Positions 24,609 through 33,070 are shown, counted from the stretch's first letter. The stretch: DNA of 41,151 nt from Actinomadura rubrisoli (GCF_004349215.1 NZ_SMKU01000039.1:1-41151), one strand, 5' to 3'. Made by a program: numbers and translations. The notes: generated by a model not told the origin, from the sequence alone.

Positions 24609-25079
24609 TCAGCCGCCGGTCATCTCCAGGAGCCCCTCCATGCCGTCGCTCCGGTGCCCTCCGACCGAGCAGAAGAACGTGTAACGGCCGGGGGTGAGCC
24701 CGGTGACCAGCGCGCGGGTCTCGCCCTTGGTGATCACGCGGGTGCGGCCGACCACCCGGCCGTCGCGTTCGAGCACCATGTCGTGCGGGATCCCCGAGTC
24801 GTTCTGGAAGGCCAGCAGGATCTTGCCGCCGGAGGCGGTGTGCCGGTCGTGGTCGAAGGCGTGCGAGCCGTCGCTCCGCGCGGCGAGCCGGAACACCGGC
24901 GCGCCGGCCGCGGCGGCCGGGTCGCCCGCGCCCTCGGGCCCGAGCGTGACCGCACCGCCGCCCGTCCCGTGGCCGTGCGTCCCCGCGCCGTCCGGTGTCC
25001 CGGCGCAACTGGACGCGACCAGGGCGATGGCGCACAGCGACACGCCGATCGCGCCCGCGACGCTGATCTTGGAGTTCAT
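24609..25079 (-). CDS. Blue-copper (cupredoxin-like) lipoprotein
   Basis: 156 aa. The lipobox LVASSC places the anchoring cysteine at Cys25. After a His/Gly/Ala-rich linker comes a cupredoxin domain with a full set of type 1 copper ligands: His99 (GIPHDM), Cys137, His142 and Met147 (FFCSVGGHRSDGM). Such proteins carry electrons or bind copper outside the membrane. AGGAGAGG precedes the ATG. It heads the minus-strand operon with the small lipoprotein and reductase 2, transcribed away from the flavin monooxygenase. The extra His-rich linker might bind metal too. Confidence 0.9.
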   Translation of the reverse strand: MNSKISVAGAIGVSLCAIALVASSCAGTPDGAGTHGHGTGGGAVTLGPEGAGDPAAAAGAPVFRLAARSDGSHAFDHDRHTASGGKILLAFQNDSGIPHDMVLERDGRVVGRTRVITKGETRALVTGLTPGRYTFFCSVGGHRSDGMEGLLEMTGG

Positions 25080-25164
25080 CGCCGTACCTCTCCTCGGCGC
25101 CGGTGAGGGGAAGCGGCGCGATGCCGCCTGACCATTTCCATCATGTGGGCCGCGGTGACGGGTG

Positions 25165-25202
25165 CCCAGGGTTCTGCTTTTCCTGGGTTCCCGCTTCCTA
25201 GG
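25165..25202. promoter_or_regulatory. Three-box operator-like element, copy A
   Basis: CCCAGG (25165), CCTGGG (25182) and CCTAGG (25197) are spaced 17 and 15 bp start-to-start. The same three boxes with identical spacing occur at 27625-27662. Copy A lies between the cupredoxin operon and the flavin monooxygenase. Confidence 0.55.
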
Positions 25203-25303
25203 ACTGGCGTGACCACCTTCCGGGCGTGCGGATTCTTGTCGCCGCGCCGCGACGATGTTTAGACTAAGGCGACTATTCGAGACCTTATGCCCATCCGTGG
25301 ACG

Positions 25304-25313
25304 TATGATCATA
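25304..25313. promoter_or_regulatory. Palindrome TATGATCATA upstream of the flavin monooxygenase
   Basis: Perfect 10-bp palindrome in the AT-richer stretch before the monooxygenase, near another short palindrome, TTAGACTAA (25259-25267). It could be part of a promoter or the MarR site; the half TATGAT also forms the marR -10 box. Confidence 0.35.
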
Positions 25314-25359
25314 AAGTTCTGGCGTTCGGGGCATGGCCCGCGCAGGGAGGTTCGGCTCT

Positions 25360-26973
25360 TTGAGATCCGAGACGAGTTCTGTGACTTCGATGACTTCCGT
25401 GCCCGGCGCGGACGAGCCCGGCGACGTGCTCGTGGTCGGCGCGGGGCCGACCGGGCTGATGGCCGCCTGCGAATTGCTGCGGCGCGGCGTCCGGGTGCGG
25501 CTGATCGACCGGGCGCCCGCCGCCTCGCCCTTTCCCAAGGCACTGCTGCTCTGGCCGCGCAGCCTGGATCTGCTGGCCGACCTGGGCGCGCTCGGCGCCG
25601 CCCGCGAGGCGGGCCTTCAGATCAACGCCTTCGACTACTACTCCGCGGGCCGGCCGCTCGCGACGTTCGACTTCCCGGGCGATCTCGCCCCGCTCTGCCT
25701 CCCGCAGAGCGAGACCGAGCGGGTGCTGACCGGCGCCCTCCACGCGCTGGGCGGGACCATCGAACGCGGCGTGCGGCTGCTCGCCTTCGACGGGCTGGAC
25801 TACTCGGGCGAGGTGACCGCGACCGAGTCGGTCACCTCGATCCTCGAACACCCCGCGGACGGCCGGGTCGAACGTGTCCGGCACCGGTTCGTCATCGGGG
25901 CGGACGGAGCCGGGAGCGCCGTCCGCGCGCAGATGGGCACGGCCTTCACCGGCGCCACCTACGAGAACGCGTTCGCGCTCGTCGACGCGCATATCGAAGG
26001 CGAGCTTCCGCCGGACCGGGCCCTGTACTACCAGTCGCCCGCCGGGGCGCTGGTCGTGGTCGCGCTGCCCAAGGGGGTGTACCGCTTCTTCTCCAGCCTT
26101 CCGCCGGGGCAGCGGGTGAGCGTTCCGCTGCTGCAGCGCATCGTCGACGAGCAGGGGCCGTCGGGCGTGAAGCTGGTCGATCCGGTATGGGAGGCGGTCT
26201 TCCGGGTCCACCGGCGGCACGCCGCCGACTTCCAGCTCGGCCGCGTGTTCATCGCCGGTGACGCCGCGCACGTGCACAGCCCGGCGGGCGGGCAGGGGCT
26301 CAACACCGGTCTCCAGGACGCGCACAACCTCGCATGGAAGATCGCGGCGGTGCTCCACGGCGAGGCCCCGCCCGGCCTGCTCTCCACCTACGAGCCCGAA
26401 CGCAAGGCGGTGGCGCGCCGCGTCGTCCGGGACACCGACATCCAGACGCGCGGCTGGATGCTCAAGCACCCGCTCCAGGTCGCCGCGCGCGACACCGCGT
26501 TCCGCCTGCTGGACCGATCCGGCGTGATGGCGCGGCACTACGTCCCCGTCATGGCCGGACGCCGGCTCGCCTATCCGCAGGCGCGCGCCGGGCAGGAGCC
26601 GTCAGAGCGGTCGGGCTGCCGGTTGGCGCGCGGATGCCTGCCGGGAGGCGGCCTGCGCATCGGCGGGGTCTTCCCTCGCGAGGACGCGGCGACGGAGCCG
26701 GCAGGGTGGACGCTGGTCGCGGTCTCGCGGGGCGACTCGGCGTGGCGTGGCGCGTTGGAGGAAGTCGTGGCGCCGTGGCCCCAGGTTCATCTCGACGAAC
26801 GGTCCGGCGCGCGCGCGTGGGCGTGTGCACGGCCATCCTACTTCCTCGTACGGCCGGACGGGCACCTCGCGGCCCACGGCCACGAGGGGGATCTCGACCG
26901 ATTGCGAGCGGAGTTGTGTGCGACGCTCGCCGGAACGGACGCTCATGCCTCTTATCAGAATCAGACACCGTAG
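25360..26973 (+). CDS. FAD-dependent class A monooxygenase (PheA/TfdB-type)
   Basis: About 537 aa. The dinucleotide motif VVGAGPTGLMAA is near the N-terminus, the DG motif IGADGAGSAVR near the middle and the GD motif IAGDAAHVHSPAGGQG after it; LNTGLQDAHNLAWK is typical of phenol hydroxylase/RdmE/rifampicin-monooxygenase relatives. The C-terminal part after about residue 400 is the thioredoxin-like domain of larger family members. It hydroxylates an aromatic or polyketide substrate using NAD(P)H and O2. TTG 25360 has GGGAGG 9 nt upstream; ATG 25333 and ATG 25390 are alternatives. MarR follows after 24 nt, suggesting antibiotic- or aromatic-responsive control. Confidence 0.9.
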   Translation: MRSETSSVTSMTSVPGADEPGDVLVVGAGPTGLMAACELLRRGVRVRLIDRAPAASPFPKALLLWPRSLDLLADLGALGAAREAGLQINAFDYYSAGRPLATFDFPGDLAPLCLPQSETERVLTGALHALGGTIERGVRLLAFDGLDYSGEVTATESVTSILEHPADGRVERVRHRFVIGADGAGSAVRAQMGTAFTGATYENAFALVDAHIEGELPPDRALYYQSPAGALVVVALPKGVYRFFSSLPPGQRVSVPLLQRIVDEQGPSGVKLVDPVWEAVFRVHRRHAADFQLGRVFIAGDAAHVHSPAGGQGLNTGLQDAHNLAWKIAAVLHGEAPPGLLSTYEPERKAVARRVVRDTDIQTRGWMLKHPLQVAARDTAFRLLDRSGVMARHYVPVMAGRRLAYPQARAGQEPSERSGCRLARGCLPGGGLRIGGVFPREDAATEPAGWTLVAVSRGDSAWRGALEEVVAPWPQVHLDERSGARAWACARPSYFLVRPDGHLAAHGHEGDLDRLRAELCATLAGTDAHASYQNQTP

Positions 26974-26998
26974 TAGTATCTTGTCTATGATGGCACAA
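26962..26998 (+). promoter_or_regulatory. Leaderless promoter of the marR-type gene
   Basis: -35-like CAGACA (26962-26967), 18-bp spacer, -10 TATGAT (26986-26991). The start site would be the A of ATG 26998. No Shine-Dalgarno precedes the gene, consistent with a leaderless mRNA. Confidence 0.55.
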
Positions 26999-27456
26999 TG
27001 AGTGCACTTCCGATCGAGCAGCGGCTCGGCCACCATCTCAAACGGGTCGAGCAGGAGCTCATCGCCGCCAAGACCGTGGCTCTGCGGCCGTACGGCCTCA
27101 ACGTCCCGCAGTACACGGTCCTCCTCGTCCTCGCGCATGAACCCGGCCTCTCCGGGGCGGCGCTGGCGCGGCGTTGCCTGGTCACCCCGCAGACGATGTC
27201 CTCCGTCCTGACCACGCTCGAATCGCGCCGGCTGGTGGAGCGGACGCCGCATCCGATCCACACCCACATCCTCGAAGTCCGGTTGACGCGGAAAGCGAAG
27301 TCGGTGCTGGCCGAGGCGGACGCCGAGGCGGTGAAGGTCGAACTGCGGCTGAGCGCGAAGTTCAAGCCACAGGAGGCGGACCAGCTGATCGAATACCTCG
27401 GCCGCTGCTCCGGCGTTCTGACCGAGGTGGCCGCCGGCCCCAAGAAGGCGCGCTGA
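26998..27456 (+). CDS. MarR-family regulator
   Basis: 152 aa, typical MarR length. A winged helix spans about residues 30-105: LNVPQYTVLLVLAHEPGLSG, then recognition helix region CLVTPQTMSSVLTTLE, then wing LVERTPHPIHTHILEVRLT. Flanking helices form the dimer. MarR proteins repress nearby genes and release DNA on binding phenolic or antibiotic ligands. Position right after the flavin monooxygenase suggests it controls that gene. It probably has its own leaderless promoter. Confidence 0.93.
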   Translation: MSALPIEQRLGHHLKRVEQELIAAKTVALRPYGLNVPQYTVLLVLAHEPGLSGAALARRCLVTPQTMSSVLTTLESRRLVERTPHPIHTHILEVRLTRKAKSVLAEADAEAVKVELRLSAKFKPQEADQLIEYLGRCSGVLTEVAAGPKKAR

Positions 27457-27624
27457 CGAAGGAGAAAGCCGTGCGGGATGCCGGGGAGAGGCCGACACCC
27501 CGCACAGCGTCTGCGTCACCGGTCCTGGCGCCGGGACATTGCCGGGGACACCGCCGGGATCGGTGCGTTTCATCATCATCCCGCCGGTGCATGGCTCGAA
27601 TCATCCTCCTTGGGCGAGATGTTG

Positions 27625-27662
27625 CCCAGTGTCCTGACGTCCCTAGGACTCTGTTACCTAGG
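27625..27662. promoter_or_regulatory. Three-box operator-like element, copy B
   Basis: CCCAGT (27625), CCTAGG (27642) and CCTAGG (27657), with the same 17- and 15-bp steps as copy A at 25165-25202. It lies about 50 bp before the MmyB-like regulator. The remaining gap, 27457-27709, holds no gene. Confidence 0.55.
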
Positions 27663-27709
27663 TTCAGCAGGGACAGGCACCGAGACGGGAAAGAGGTGAC
27701 ACTGGACCA

Positions 27710-28570
27710 ATGGACCAGCGAACCGAACTCGGCGAGTTCCTCCGGTCCAGGCGCGCCCGCCTGCGGCCCGAGGACGTCGGCCTCCCCGCGGCCCTCGGGA
27801 AGCGCCGGGTGCCCGGGCTGCGCAGGGAGGAACTGGCGCAGCTCGCGGGCGTCAGCGTCGACTACTACGTCAGGCTCGAACAGGGCCGGGCCCGCAACGC
27901 CTCGGCCACCGTGCTCGACGCCGTCGCCCAGGCGCTGCGGCTGAACGAGGACGAGTACGCCTACCTGCGCAACATCGCCAAGCCCGTGCCCGCGCGGCGG
28001 CGGCCCGCCCGCCCCGAGCGGGTGCGCCCCGGGCTGCAGCGGCTGCTCGACATGAGCGCGAGCGTCCCGGCGTACGTGGTCGGACGCCGGGTGGACGTGC
28101 TCGCCTGGAACCGCGCGGCCTGCGCGCTGTTCACCGACTTCGCCGCGCGCCCGCCCGGAGGCCGCAACTGGGCCCGCATGATCTTCCTGGAGCAGGAGAT
28201 CCGGGACCTGTTCGACGACTGGACGGTCAAGGCGCGCGAGACGGTGTCCTACCTGCGCATGCAGGCGGGCAGCCGGCCCGACGACACCGAGCTGGCCGCG
28301 CTGGTCGGGGAGCTGTCGGTGAAGAGCGGGGACTTCCGCCACTGGTGGGCGAGCCACGAGGTCCACGACAAAGCCCACGGCCGCAAGCACCTGCGCCACC
28401 CGGTCGCCGGCGACCTCGTGCTCGACTTCGAGACGCTGCGCCTGCCGTCCGACCCCGACCAGGTCCTGGTCACCTACACCGCCGAGGCGGGGTCACCCTC
28501 GGAGGAGGCGCTCAACTTCCTGACGAGCTGGAGCGCCGACACGCCCGATCGCGCGGAGCGCACCTCCTGA
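27710..28570 (+). CDS. MmyB-like helix-turn-helix regulator
   Basis: 286 aa. An XRE-type helix-turn-helix (about 10-90) includes VPGLRREELAQLAGVSVDYY and RLEQGRARNAS, the signature of this family. The C-terminal MmyB-like ligand-binding domain has VPAYVVGRRVDVLAWNRAA and ARMIFLEQEIRDLF, then a SGDFRHWWASHEV strand; members of this class bind fatty acid-like or other small ligands. It lies downstream of the monooxygenase-MarR pair behind its own promoter. The three-box element upstream is a natural candidate autoregulatory site. Confidence 0.93.
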   Translation: MDQRTELGEFLRSRRARLRPEDVGLPAALGKRRVPGLRREELAQLAGVSVDYYVRLEQGRARNASATVLDAVAQALRLNEDEYAYLRNIAKPVPARRRPARPERVRPGLQRLLDMSASVPAYVVGRRVDVLAWNRAACALFTDFAARPPGGRNWARMIFLEQEIRDLFDDWTVKARETVSYLRMQAGSRPDDTELAALVGELSVKSGDFRHWWASHEVHDKAHGRKHLRHPVAGDLVLDFETLRLPSDPDQVLVTYTAEAGSPSEEALNFLTSWSADTPDRAERTS

Positions 28571-28598
28571 CGAGGCAGTGGCCAGGACCGGACCCCCC

Positions 28599-30995
28599 TT
28601 AGCCGCGGAACCCTCCGACACCGAACCAGATGTGGCACAGAGTGCTTACCTCCGTGTACGCGCCGTGGTTGGGATCGGCGTGCCAGTTGTACTCCTCGCT
28701 GTCCTTCGGTGCGAACGCCCAGCTGTTCAGCTGCTCGCTCCGCATGGTCACCAGCGGCTTGGTGCCCGGGACCGGATCCGTCAGGCAGGCGAAGGCGGGG
28801 CCGGTCGCCTGCCACCGGGCATTGGGCGGTGCCGCGTTGCGCGAGTAGTAGCGGCCGATGTCGCGCTTGGGGTCGCCGCAATTGCTGTCGCAGACGAACT
28901 GGTAGATGTCGACGAGGCCGGGGACGCCGCGCTCGCCCGCGCTGTAGGCGCCGCCGATGACCTGCATGTCGGCCCATTTGTCCTCGCCTGGATGAGCACC
29001 GTTGACGCTCAGATGGCGGGCTTCGTTGCCGCGCGCCTTGTACCGCCTCAGCCCGCTGGGCGCGACGGTCTCGTAGATGTATTCGACGCCGGTTCCGGCG
29101 GGCACCTGCGTTCCCGCGTTCGGACTCTGGCCGTGCACGACATTGGTCTGCCAGGTGACCTCGTCCGGCTTCCCGGCGCAGGCGAGGGAGAGGGCCTGAA
29201 GGGTCTGGCACGCCTGGTCGGGGTTCATGCTCTGCACGGACGGCACGACGACCCCGCTGCCCCGCGCCGGATCGATGTACGTCAGCGTGATCGTGGTGCC
29301 GGTGTTCGCCTCACGCGGCGCGCGCGGGTCCTGCGCGATCACCCGTCCGATGTCGGCGGGGTTCTGCGCGACGCCGCCCGGCACGTCCCGCCATTGGAAC
29401 CGCGCGTTCTGCAGGGTCTGGTGGGCCTGGTCGATCGTCAGGCCGGTGACGGGCGGGACCCGCGCCGGGCCGCAGACTCGGAGCACGACCAGGGAGTCCC
29501 GCTTGACCCGCGTCCCCGCACCGGGATCGGACGCGGTGACCGTCCCCGACACGCAGTTGCCGGGGAGCGATACCGACCGCGCACGCAGCCTCGCCCGCCT
29601 GATCTCCGCCTCGGCCTGGGCGGCCGGTTGCCCGACCACCGGCGGCACCACGACCAGCGGCCGGGGCGGGTCGTCCGGCTCGCGGGCCGGGGTCCCGCCC
29701 TCACCCTCACCGGTGCCGCGCTGGCCGTCACCGCCGCGCTGACCGGTGCTGCCGCCGTCATCGCCGCCGTTGCGGGTAGTGTTCGGGCGCCCGGTCGGGT
29801 CGCCGATGTCGGTGCCAGGGGACGGGCGGCGCGTGACAGGGGGCACGCCCGTGGCCGGACGCTGCGAGCGGCCGCCCTCCGGCCCGTTGCTCAGGTCGTC
29901 CGGGGCGAAGGTCACCACCTTGCCCTCACGGTCGAACGACATCAGCTCCTTCTGGTCCGGGTCGTTCACCCAGACGCGGCCGTCCCTGGCGAACAACTCG
30001 AAATCGTCACCGCCCTTCCCTTGGACGTGCCGGGGCTCGCCCGTCGGGCGCATCGAGCGCAGGTCGTGCACCACTACGTGGCGGCTCCGGTAGTCGGGGA
30101 CGTACACGCGGCCCCGCGACACCACGGGCGGCCCGAAACGGTGGCGCTCGCGTCCGGCCAGGCGGCTCGTCCGGACGGCGCCGGTGCCGAAGTCCGCCTT
30201 GATCAGGGTGGCCAGCCGCCGCGTGACGACGACCAGGACGGGGCTGTCGGCGCCCGGCGCGGCCGCCTTCACATCGGACGGGTCCTGCCGCGGCAGGCCG
30301 ATGGTGCGCTCCGGGGTGCCGTCGGCCTTCATCATGGTGGCCTCGCCGCGCTCCGGCCGGTAGACGACCGGCCGCCCGCCCGCGAGGACCAGCGCGACCA
30401 CCTCGCCTCCCGCCGACACCCGGTGCCCGGACACGAACCGGCCCCCGGACACCGCGAAGAGCTCGCCGGTGTGGCCGGACAGCGCCCAAGCCGTGCCCCG
30501 GCCGTCCACCACGAGCTGGGTGGCCGGGGCGGGCAGCGAGGCCTGCGCCCCGCGGTTGCCGGACGGTCCTTCGAGGAGGGTCACGCGGCCGTCCGGGTCC
30601 AGCACGTAGGCGTTGCCGCCGCCCGCCGCCACCCGCGGCCTCGGCCCCTCCTTCCGCTGGGCGGCCCTGACCAGCTGCGGGTCGAGGGAGTCGGTCGGCA
30701 GCCGCCACACCGCGCCCGTCACGTTGTTCACCACGTACAGCACGCCCGGGGACATCTGGACGACCTCAAGGCGCTGCCCGCCCTTGGCCAGCCTGCGCAC
30801 CGCCCGCGCGTCCACGCTCTTGGCCTCGGCGTTGACGCGCACCACGGTGCCCTTCTTCTGCACGTGGGCGCTGGCGTCGTCGAGCATGGCGTGCGAGGCG
30901 CGGTAGCCGCCGCCGAAGGTGACCGCGACCACGCCCGCGAGCAGGGCCACGACGAGCAGCCCGCGCAGGAGCCTCTCCCGGGTGGACGCGGTCAT
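28599..30995 (-). CDS. Membrane-anchored PASTA-domain protein with N-terminal beta-propeller-like domain
   Basis: 798 aa. One transmembrane segment (about 10-32) is followed by an extracellular region rich in repeated GG..YVLDPDGRVTLL and GG.PVVYRPERGEA-type strands (about 50-360), suggesting a beta-propeller. A Gly/Pro/Arg-rich linker (about 365-445) leads to three PASTA domains (about 446-645: PPVVGQPAAQAEAEI, PPVTGLTIDQAHQTL, PSVQSMNPDQACQTL) and an unassigned C-terminal domain of about 150 aa with four or more Cys. PASTA domains bind muropeptides or beta-lactams. Here they are not fused to a kinase. AAGGA precedes ATG 30995. It is divergent from the FHA-wHTH gene and borders the secretion genes. 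Confidence 0.85.
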   Translation of the reverse strand: MTASTRERLLRGLLVVALLAGVVAVTFGGGYRASHAMLDDASAHVQKKGTVVRVNAEAKSVDARAVRRLAKGGQRLEVVQMSPGVLYVVNNVTGAVWRLPTDSLDPQLVRAAQRKEGPRPRVAAGGGNAYVLDPDGRVTLLEGPSGNRGAQASLPAPATQLVVDGRGTAWALSGHTGELFAVSGGRFVSGHRVSAGGEVVALVLAGGRPVVYRPERGEATMMKADGTPERTIGLPRQDPSDVKAAAPGADSPVLVVVTRRLATLIKADFGTGAVRTSRLAGRERHRFGPPVVSRGRVYVPDYRSRHVVVHDLRSMRPTGEPRHVQGKGGDDFELFARDGRVWVNDPDQKELMSFDREGKVVTFAPDDLSNGPEGGRSQRPATGVPPVTRRPSPGTDIGDPTGRPNTTRNGGDDGGSTGQRGGDGQRGTGEGEGGTPAREPDDPPRPLVVVPPVVGQPAAQAEAEIRRARLRARSVSLPGNCVSGTVTASDPGAGTRVKRDSLVVLRVCGPARVPPVTGLTIDQAHQTLQNARFQWRDVPGGVAQNPADIGRVIAQDPRAPREANTGTTITLTYIDPARGSGVVVPSVQSMNPDQACQTLQALSLACAGKPDEVTWQTNVVHGQSPNAGTQVPAGTGVEYIYETVAPSGLRRYKARGNEARHLSVNGAHPGEDKWADMQVIGGAYSAGERGVPGLVDIYQFVCDSNCGDPKRDIGRYYSRNAAPPNARWQATGPAFACLTDPVPGTKPLVTMRSEQLNSWAFAPKDSEEYNWHADPNHGAYTEVSTLCHIWFGVGGFRG

Positions 30996-31122
30996 CGTTC
31001 ATCCTTTCCGGCTGCGGGCGGAAAACGGTGGAACGGCGGAGCGGCATAGGGGATTCGGTGGCGGGTCGGCGCCGCCACGGACGACAATAGGACGGCCGAG
31101 GCGAAATCCGCAGCCGAGTGCG

Positions 31123-31147
31123 TGGGAAGGGCTCCCCAATCCCGGGG
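31123..31147. promoter_or_regulatory. Shared T7SS element, site 1
   Basis: TGGGAAGGGCTCCCCAATC followed by CCGGGG, 79 bp upstream of the FHA-wHTH gene and 128 bp upstream of the divergent PASTA gene. The first 11 bases are identical to sites at 31892 and 35414. The -10 here is less clear. Confidence 0.6.
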
Positions 31148-31201
31148 CCGGTTCGCGGGCGAGCCTGCGGCCTTTCGGCTGGACGGAATGGGGGAGAGGC
31201 G

Positions 31202-31882
31202 ATGACGGCGGCGACCGTGTTCTCCGGCGAACGGATCTATTGCGTGGACCCGGCGGAACGACTCTTTTTCGGACGGTCCGCGGAATGCACGATCTGCCTC
31301 GACGCCGAGGACACCGCCATTTCCCGGCGGGCCGGCGAGATCGTGCACGAGCGCGGCGCCTGGTGGCTGGTCAACCGGTCCTCCGCGCACCCGCTCTCCG
31401 TCATCGACGAGGTGGGGCTGCGCAGCGTGCTCGTGCCCGGCCGCCGCACGGCGCTCGACGCCGTCACGCGGATCGTCGTCGCCGGGGCGCGCGGCAGCCA
31501 CACGCTGCGGGTCGAGGTGCCGGAGGCCGCCGCCGACCGGGCGGCCGAGTCCGCCACGCCCGCCGGAGACCCCACCGCGGTCGGCGAGAACGTGCTGATC
31601 AGCCAGGCCGACCGGGACGCGATGCTGGCGCTGTTCGCCGGCTACCTGGAGGAGCCGCCGCGCCACGACCCGCACCCGAGGACCTATGCCGCCGCCGCTG
31701 CCCGCCTCGGCTGGCCGCGCACGACGCTGGTCAAGCGCATCGAGTACCTGCGCACCCGCCTGGACGAGGCCGGCGTGCCCAACATGACCGGCTGGAACGC
31801 GCTGACGAACCTGGCCGAGTACGCGCTGTCCCGCGGCCTGATCACCAAGGACGACCTGCGCCGCGTCCGCCGCGACCGCTGA
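31202..31882 (+). CDS. FHA-domain protein with C-terminal winged-helix-like region
   Basis: 226 aa. The FHA domain spans about 1-100: FGRSAECTIC supplies the conserved G-R-S, then AISRRAGEI and VNRSS supply the S-R and N-S positions that contact phosphothreonine. The C-terminal part (about 130-220: TYAAAAARLGWPRTTLVKRI, then LGLITK-like helices) looks like a winged helix-turn-helix, as in actinobacterial FHA-wHTH proteins. It should read phosphothreonine made by a kinase; one is encoded 9 kb downstream at the locus end. GGGGGAGAGG precedes the ATG. The upstream site 1 suggests (auto)regulation. Confidence 0.85.
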   Translation: MTAATVFSGERIYCVDPAERLFFGRSAECTICLDAEDTAISRRAGEIVHERGAWWLVNRSSAHPLSVIDEVGLRSVLVPGRRTALDAVTRIVVAGARGSHTLRVEVPEAAADRAAESATPAGDPTAVGENVLISQADRDAMLALFAGYLEEPPRHDPHPRTYAAAAARLGWPRTTLVKRIEYLRTRLDEAGVPNMTGWNALTNLAEYALSRGLITKDDLRRVRRDR

Positions 31883-31891
31883 CCCCGGCGC

Positions 31892-31910
31892 TGGGAAGGG
31901 CTTCCCATTC
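31892..31910 (+). promoter_or_regulatory. Shared T7SS element, site 2
   Basis: TGGGAAGGGCTTCCCATTC, with perfect arms TGGGAA/TTCCCA. A -10-like TACGGT (31931-31936) begins 39 bp after the site start, with the predicted transcription start at the ATG 31944. Confidence 0.65.
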
Positions 31911-31943
31911 AGCCGGGACGGGCCGTTCCGTACGGTCGGGCCC

Positions 31944-32273
31944 ATGGAGACCATGAGCCATGCCGAGGCCGTCGCCGGCATCGGCGCGCGCCCGCCGGGG
32001 GACCCGGAGGGGATGCGGCGCCTGGCCGACGACCTCCGCCGGATCGCCCGGGAGCTGGGCTCCGTCCAGCGGATCCGGATCGAGCACTGGGACTCCGGCC
32101 GCGCCCGGGAGGCCAAGGCCAGGATCGCCGGGGCCGCCCGCACGGCGTCGGACGTCTCCCATGACCTCGGACGGGCCGCCCGCCTGCTGGACCAGGAGGC
32201 CGCCGAGCTCGTCGCCGCCCGGGGACGCTGGGCGCGCCGCTACACCGACCTCACCGGGGAGGCCCCGCCATGA
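31944..32273 (+). CDS. Small helical protein, WXG100-like, putative secretion chaperone/substrate
   Basis: 109 aa, almost wholly helical, with the break HWDSGRA near the middle resembling the W-x-G hairpin turn of WXG100 proteins but one residue longer. Heptad-like Leu/Ala/Arg helices lie on both sides. Family membership is tentative. It probably starts at ATG 31944 without a Shine-Dalgarno, so a leaderless mRNA is likely; ATG 31953 is an alternative. It overlaps the next gene by ATGA. The arrangement resembles a small helical partner preceding a larger type VII substrate. Confidence 0.75.
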   Translation: METMSHAEAVAGIGARPPGDPEGMRRLADDLRRIARELGSVQRIRIEHWDSGRAREAKARIAGAARTASDVSHDLGRAARLLDQEAAELVAARGRWARRYTDLTGEAPP

Positions 32274-33070
32274 CCAAGCCGCCCGCCGCCGGTCCGATCA
32301 CCATCGACTTCGACGAGCTGGCCAAGGCCGCGCCCGAGGTCGCGGATCTGCACCACGTGCTCGCCAGGGCGTCCGCCCGGCTGGCGGGCCTGGACGTCGG
32401 CGCGGACATGCCGCCGGACGTGGGGGCCAGGGTGCGCGCCGCCGTCCACGCCGCCGCCGCTGAGACGGGCCGCGCCGCCGCGCGCGTCGACGGCCTGGAC
32501 CGCGGCATGGCCTCCTGCGCCCGCTTCGCCCAGATCGCCAACGGCATCGCTTTGGGCGCGAAAATCGCGGAGCCGCTGAAATACCAGCTGGAAGTCATCG
32601 GCCTGTCGAAATGGGTCACCGGCCTCAAGGTTTTCGGCTATGCCGCCGAAGTGCCGTCCCTTATCTCGGACCTCTCCAATCCCTATCTCGGGACTGACCG
32701 GAAGGTGGCGAGGGGCGCCGTGCGCGTCACCGCCGTGGCCGGTGCGGACGTCGGCGGAGCCAAGGCGGCCCAGGCCCTCGGCGCGGCGGCGGGCCGGCGC
32801 GCGGCGGCCAGGGAGCTGGAGCGCGGCGGGACCCGGCTGGCGGCCAGGGCGGCGGCGAAGCTGGTGTCCGGGCGCGTGGTCATGCTGGCGGGCGGCCCGG
32901 CCGGGATCACTCTCGGCCTCGCCTGGACGATCGCGGACGCCAAGTTCAACCTCACCCCCAAGGTCGCCGATGGCGCCCTCTGGACGGCGGGCAAGGTCGG
33001 GGACGCTGCGGGAGAGGTCGCGAAGGGCGCGGACAAGGCGACCCCCTGGGACGGCGTGGCGCCGTGGTGA
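32270..33070 (+). CDS. Unknown protein, putative type VII secretion substrate
   Basis: 266 aa; no family recognised. The first 100 residues are helical (FDELAKAAPEVADLHHVLAR). The rest is rich in Ala and Gly with hydrophobic segments (about 85-160 and 205-230), giving a small-residue pattern that may associate with membranes. No catalytic motif and no Sec signal. Its start overlaps the preceding helical gene (ATGA), so the two are probably co-produced. The tail ends at one unit of a 21-bp tandem duplication. A pore-forming or surface-anchored effector is one guess; it may also be a structural component. Confidence 0.75.
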   Translation: MTKPPAAGPITIDFDELAKAAPEVADLHHVLARASARLAGLDVGADMPPDVGARVRAAVHAAAAETGRAAARVDGLDRGMASCARFAQIANGIALGAKIAEPLKYQLEVIGLSKWVTGLKVFGYAAEVPSLISDLSNPYLGTDRKVARGAVRVTAVAGADVGGAKAAQALGAAAGRRAAARELERGGTRLAARAAAKLVSGRVVMLAGGPAGITLGLAWTIADAKFNLTPKVADGALWTAGKVGDAAGEVAKGADKATPWDGVAPW

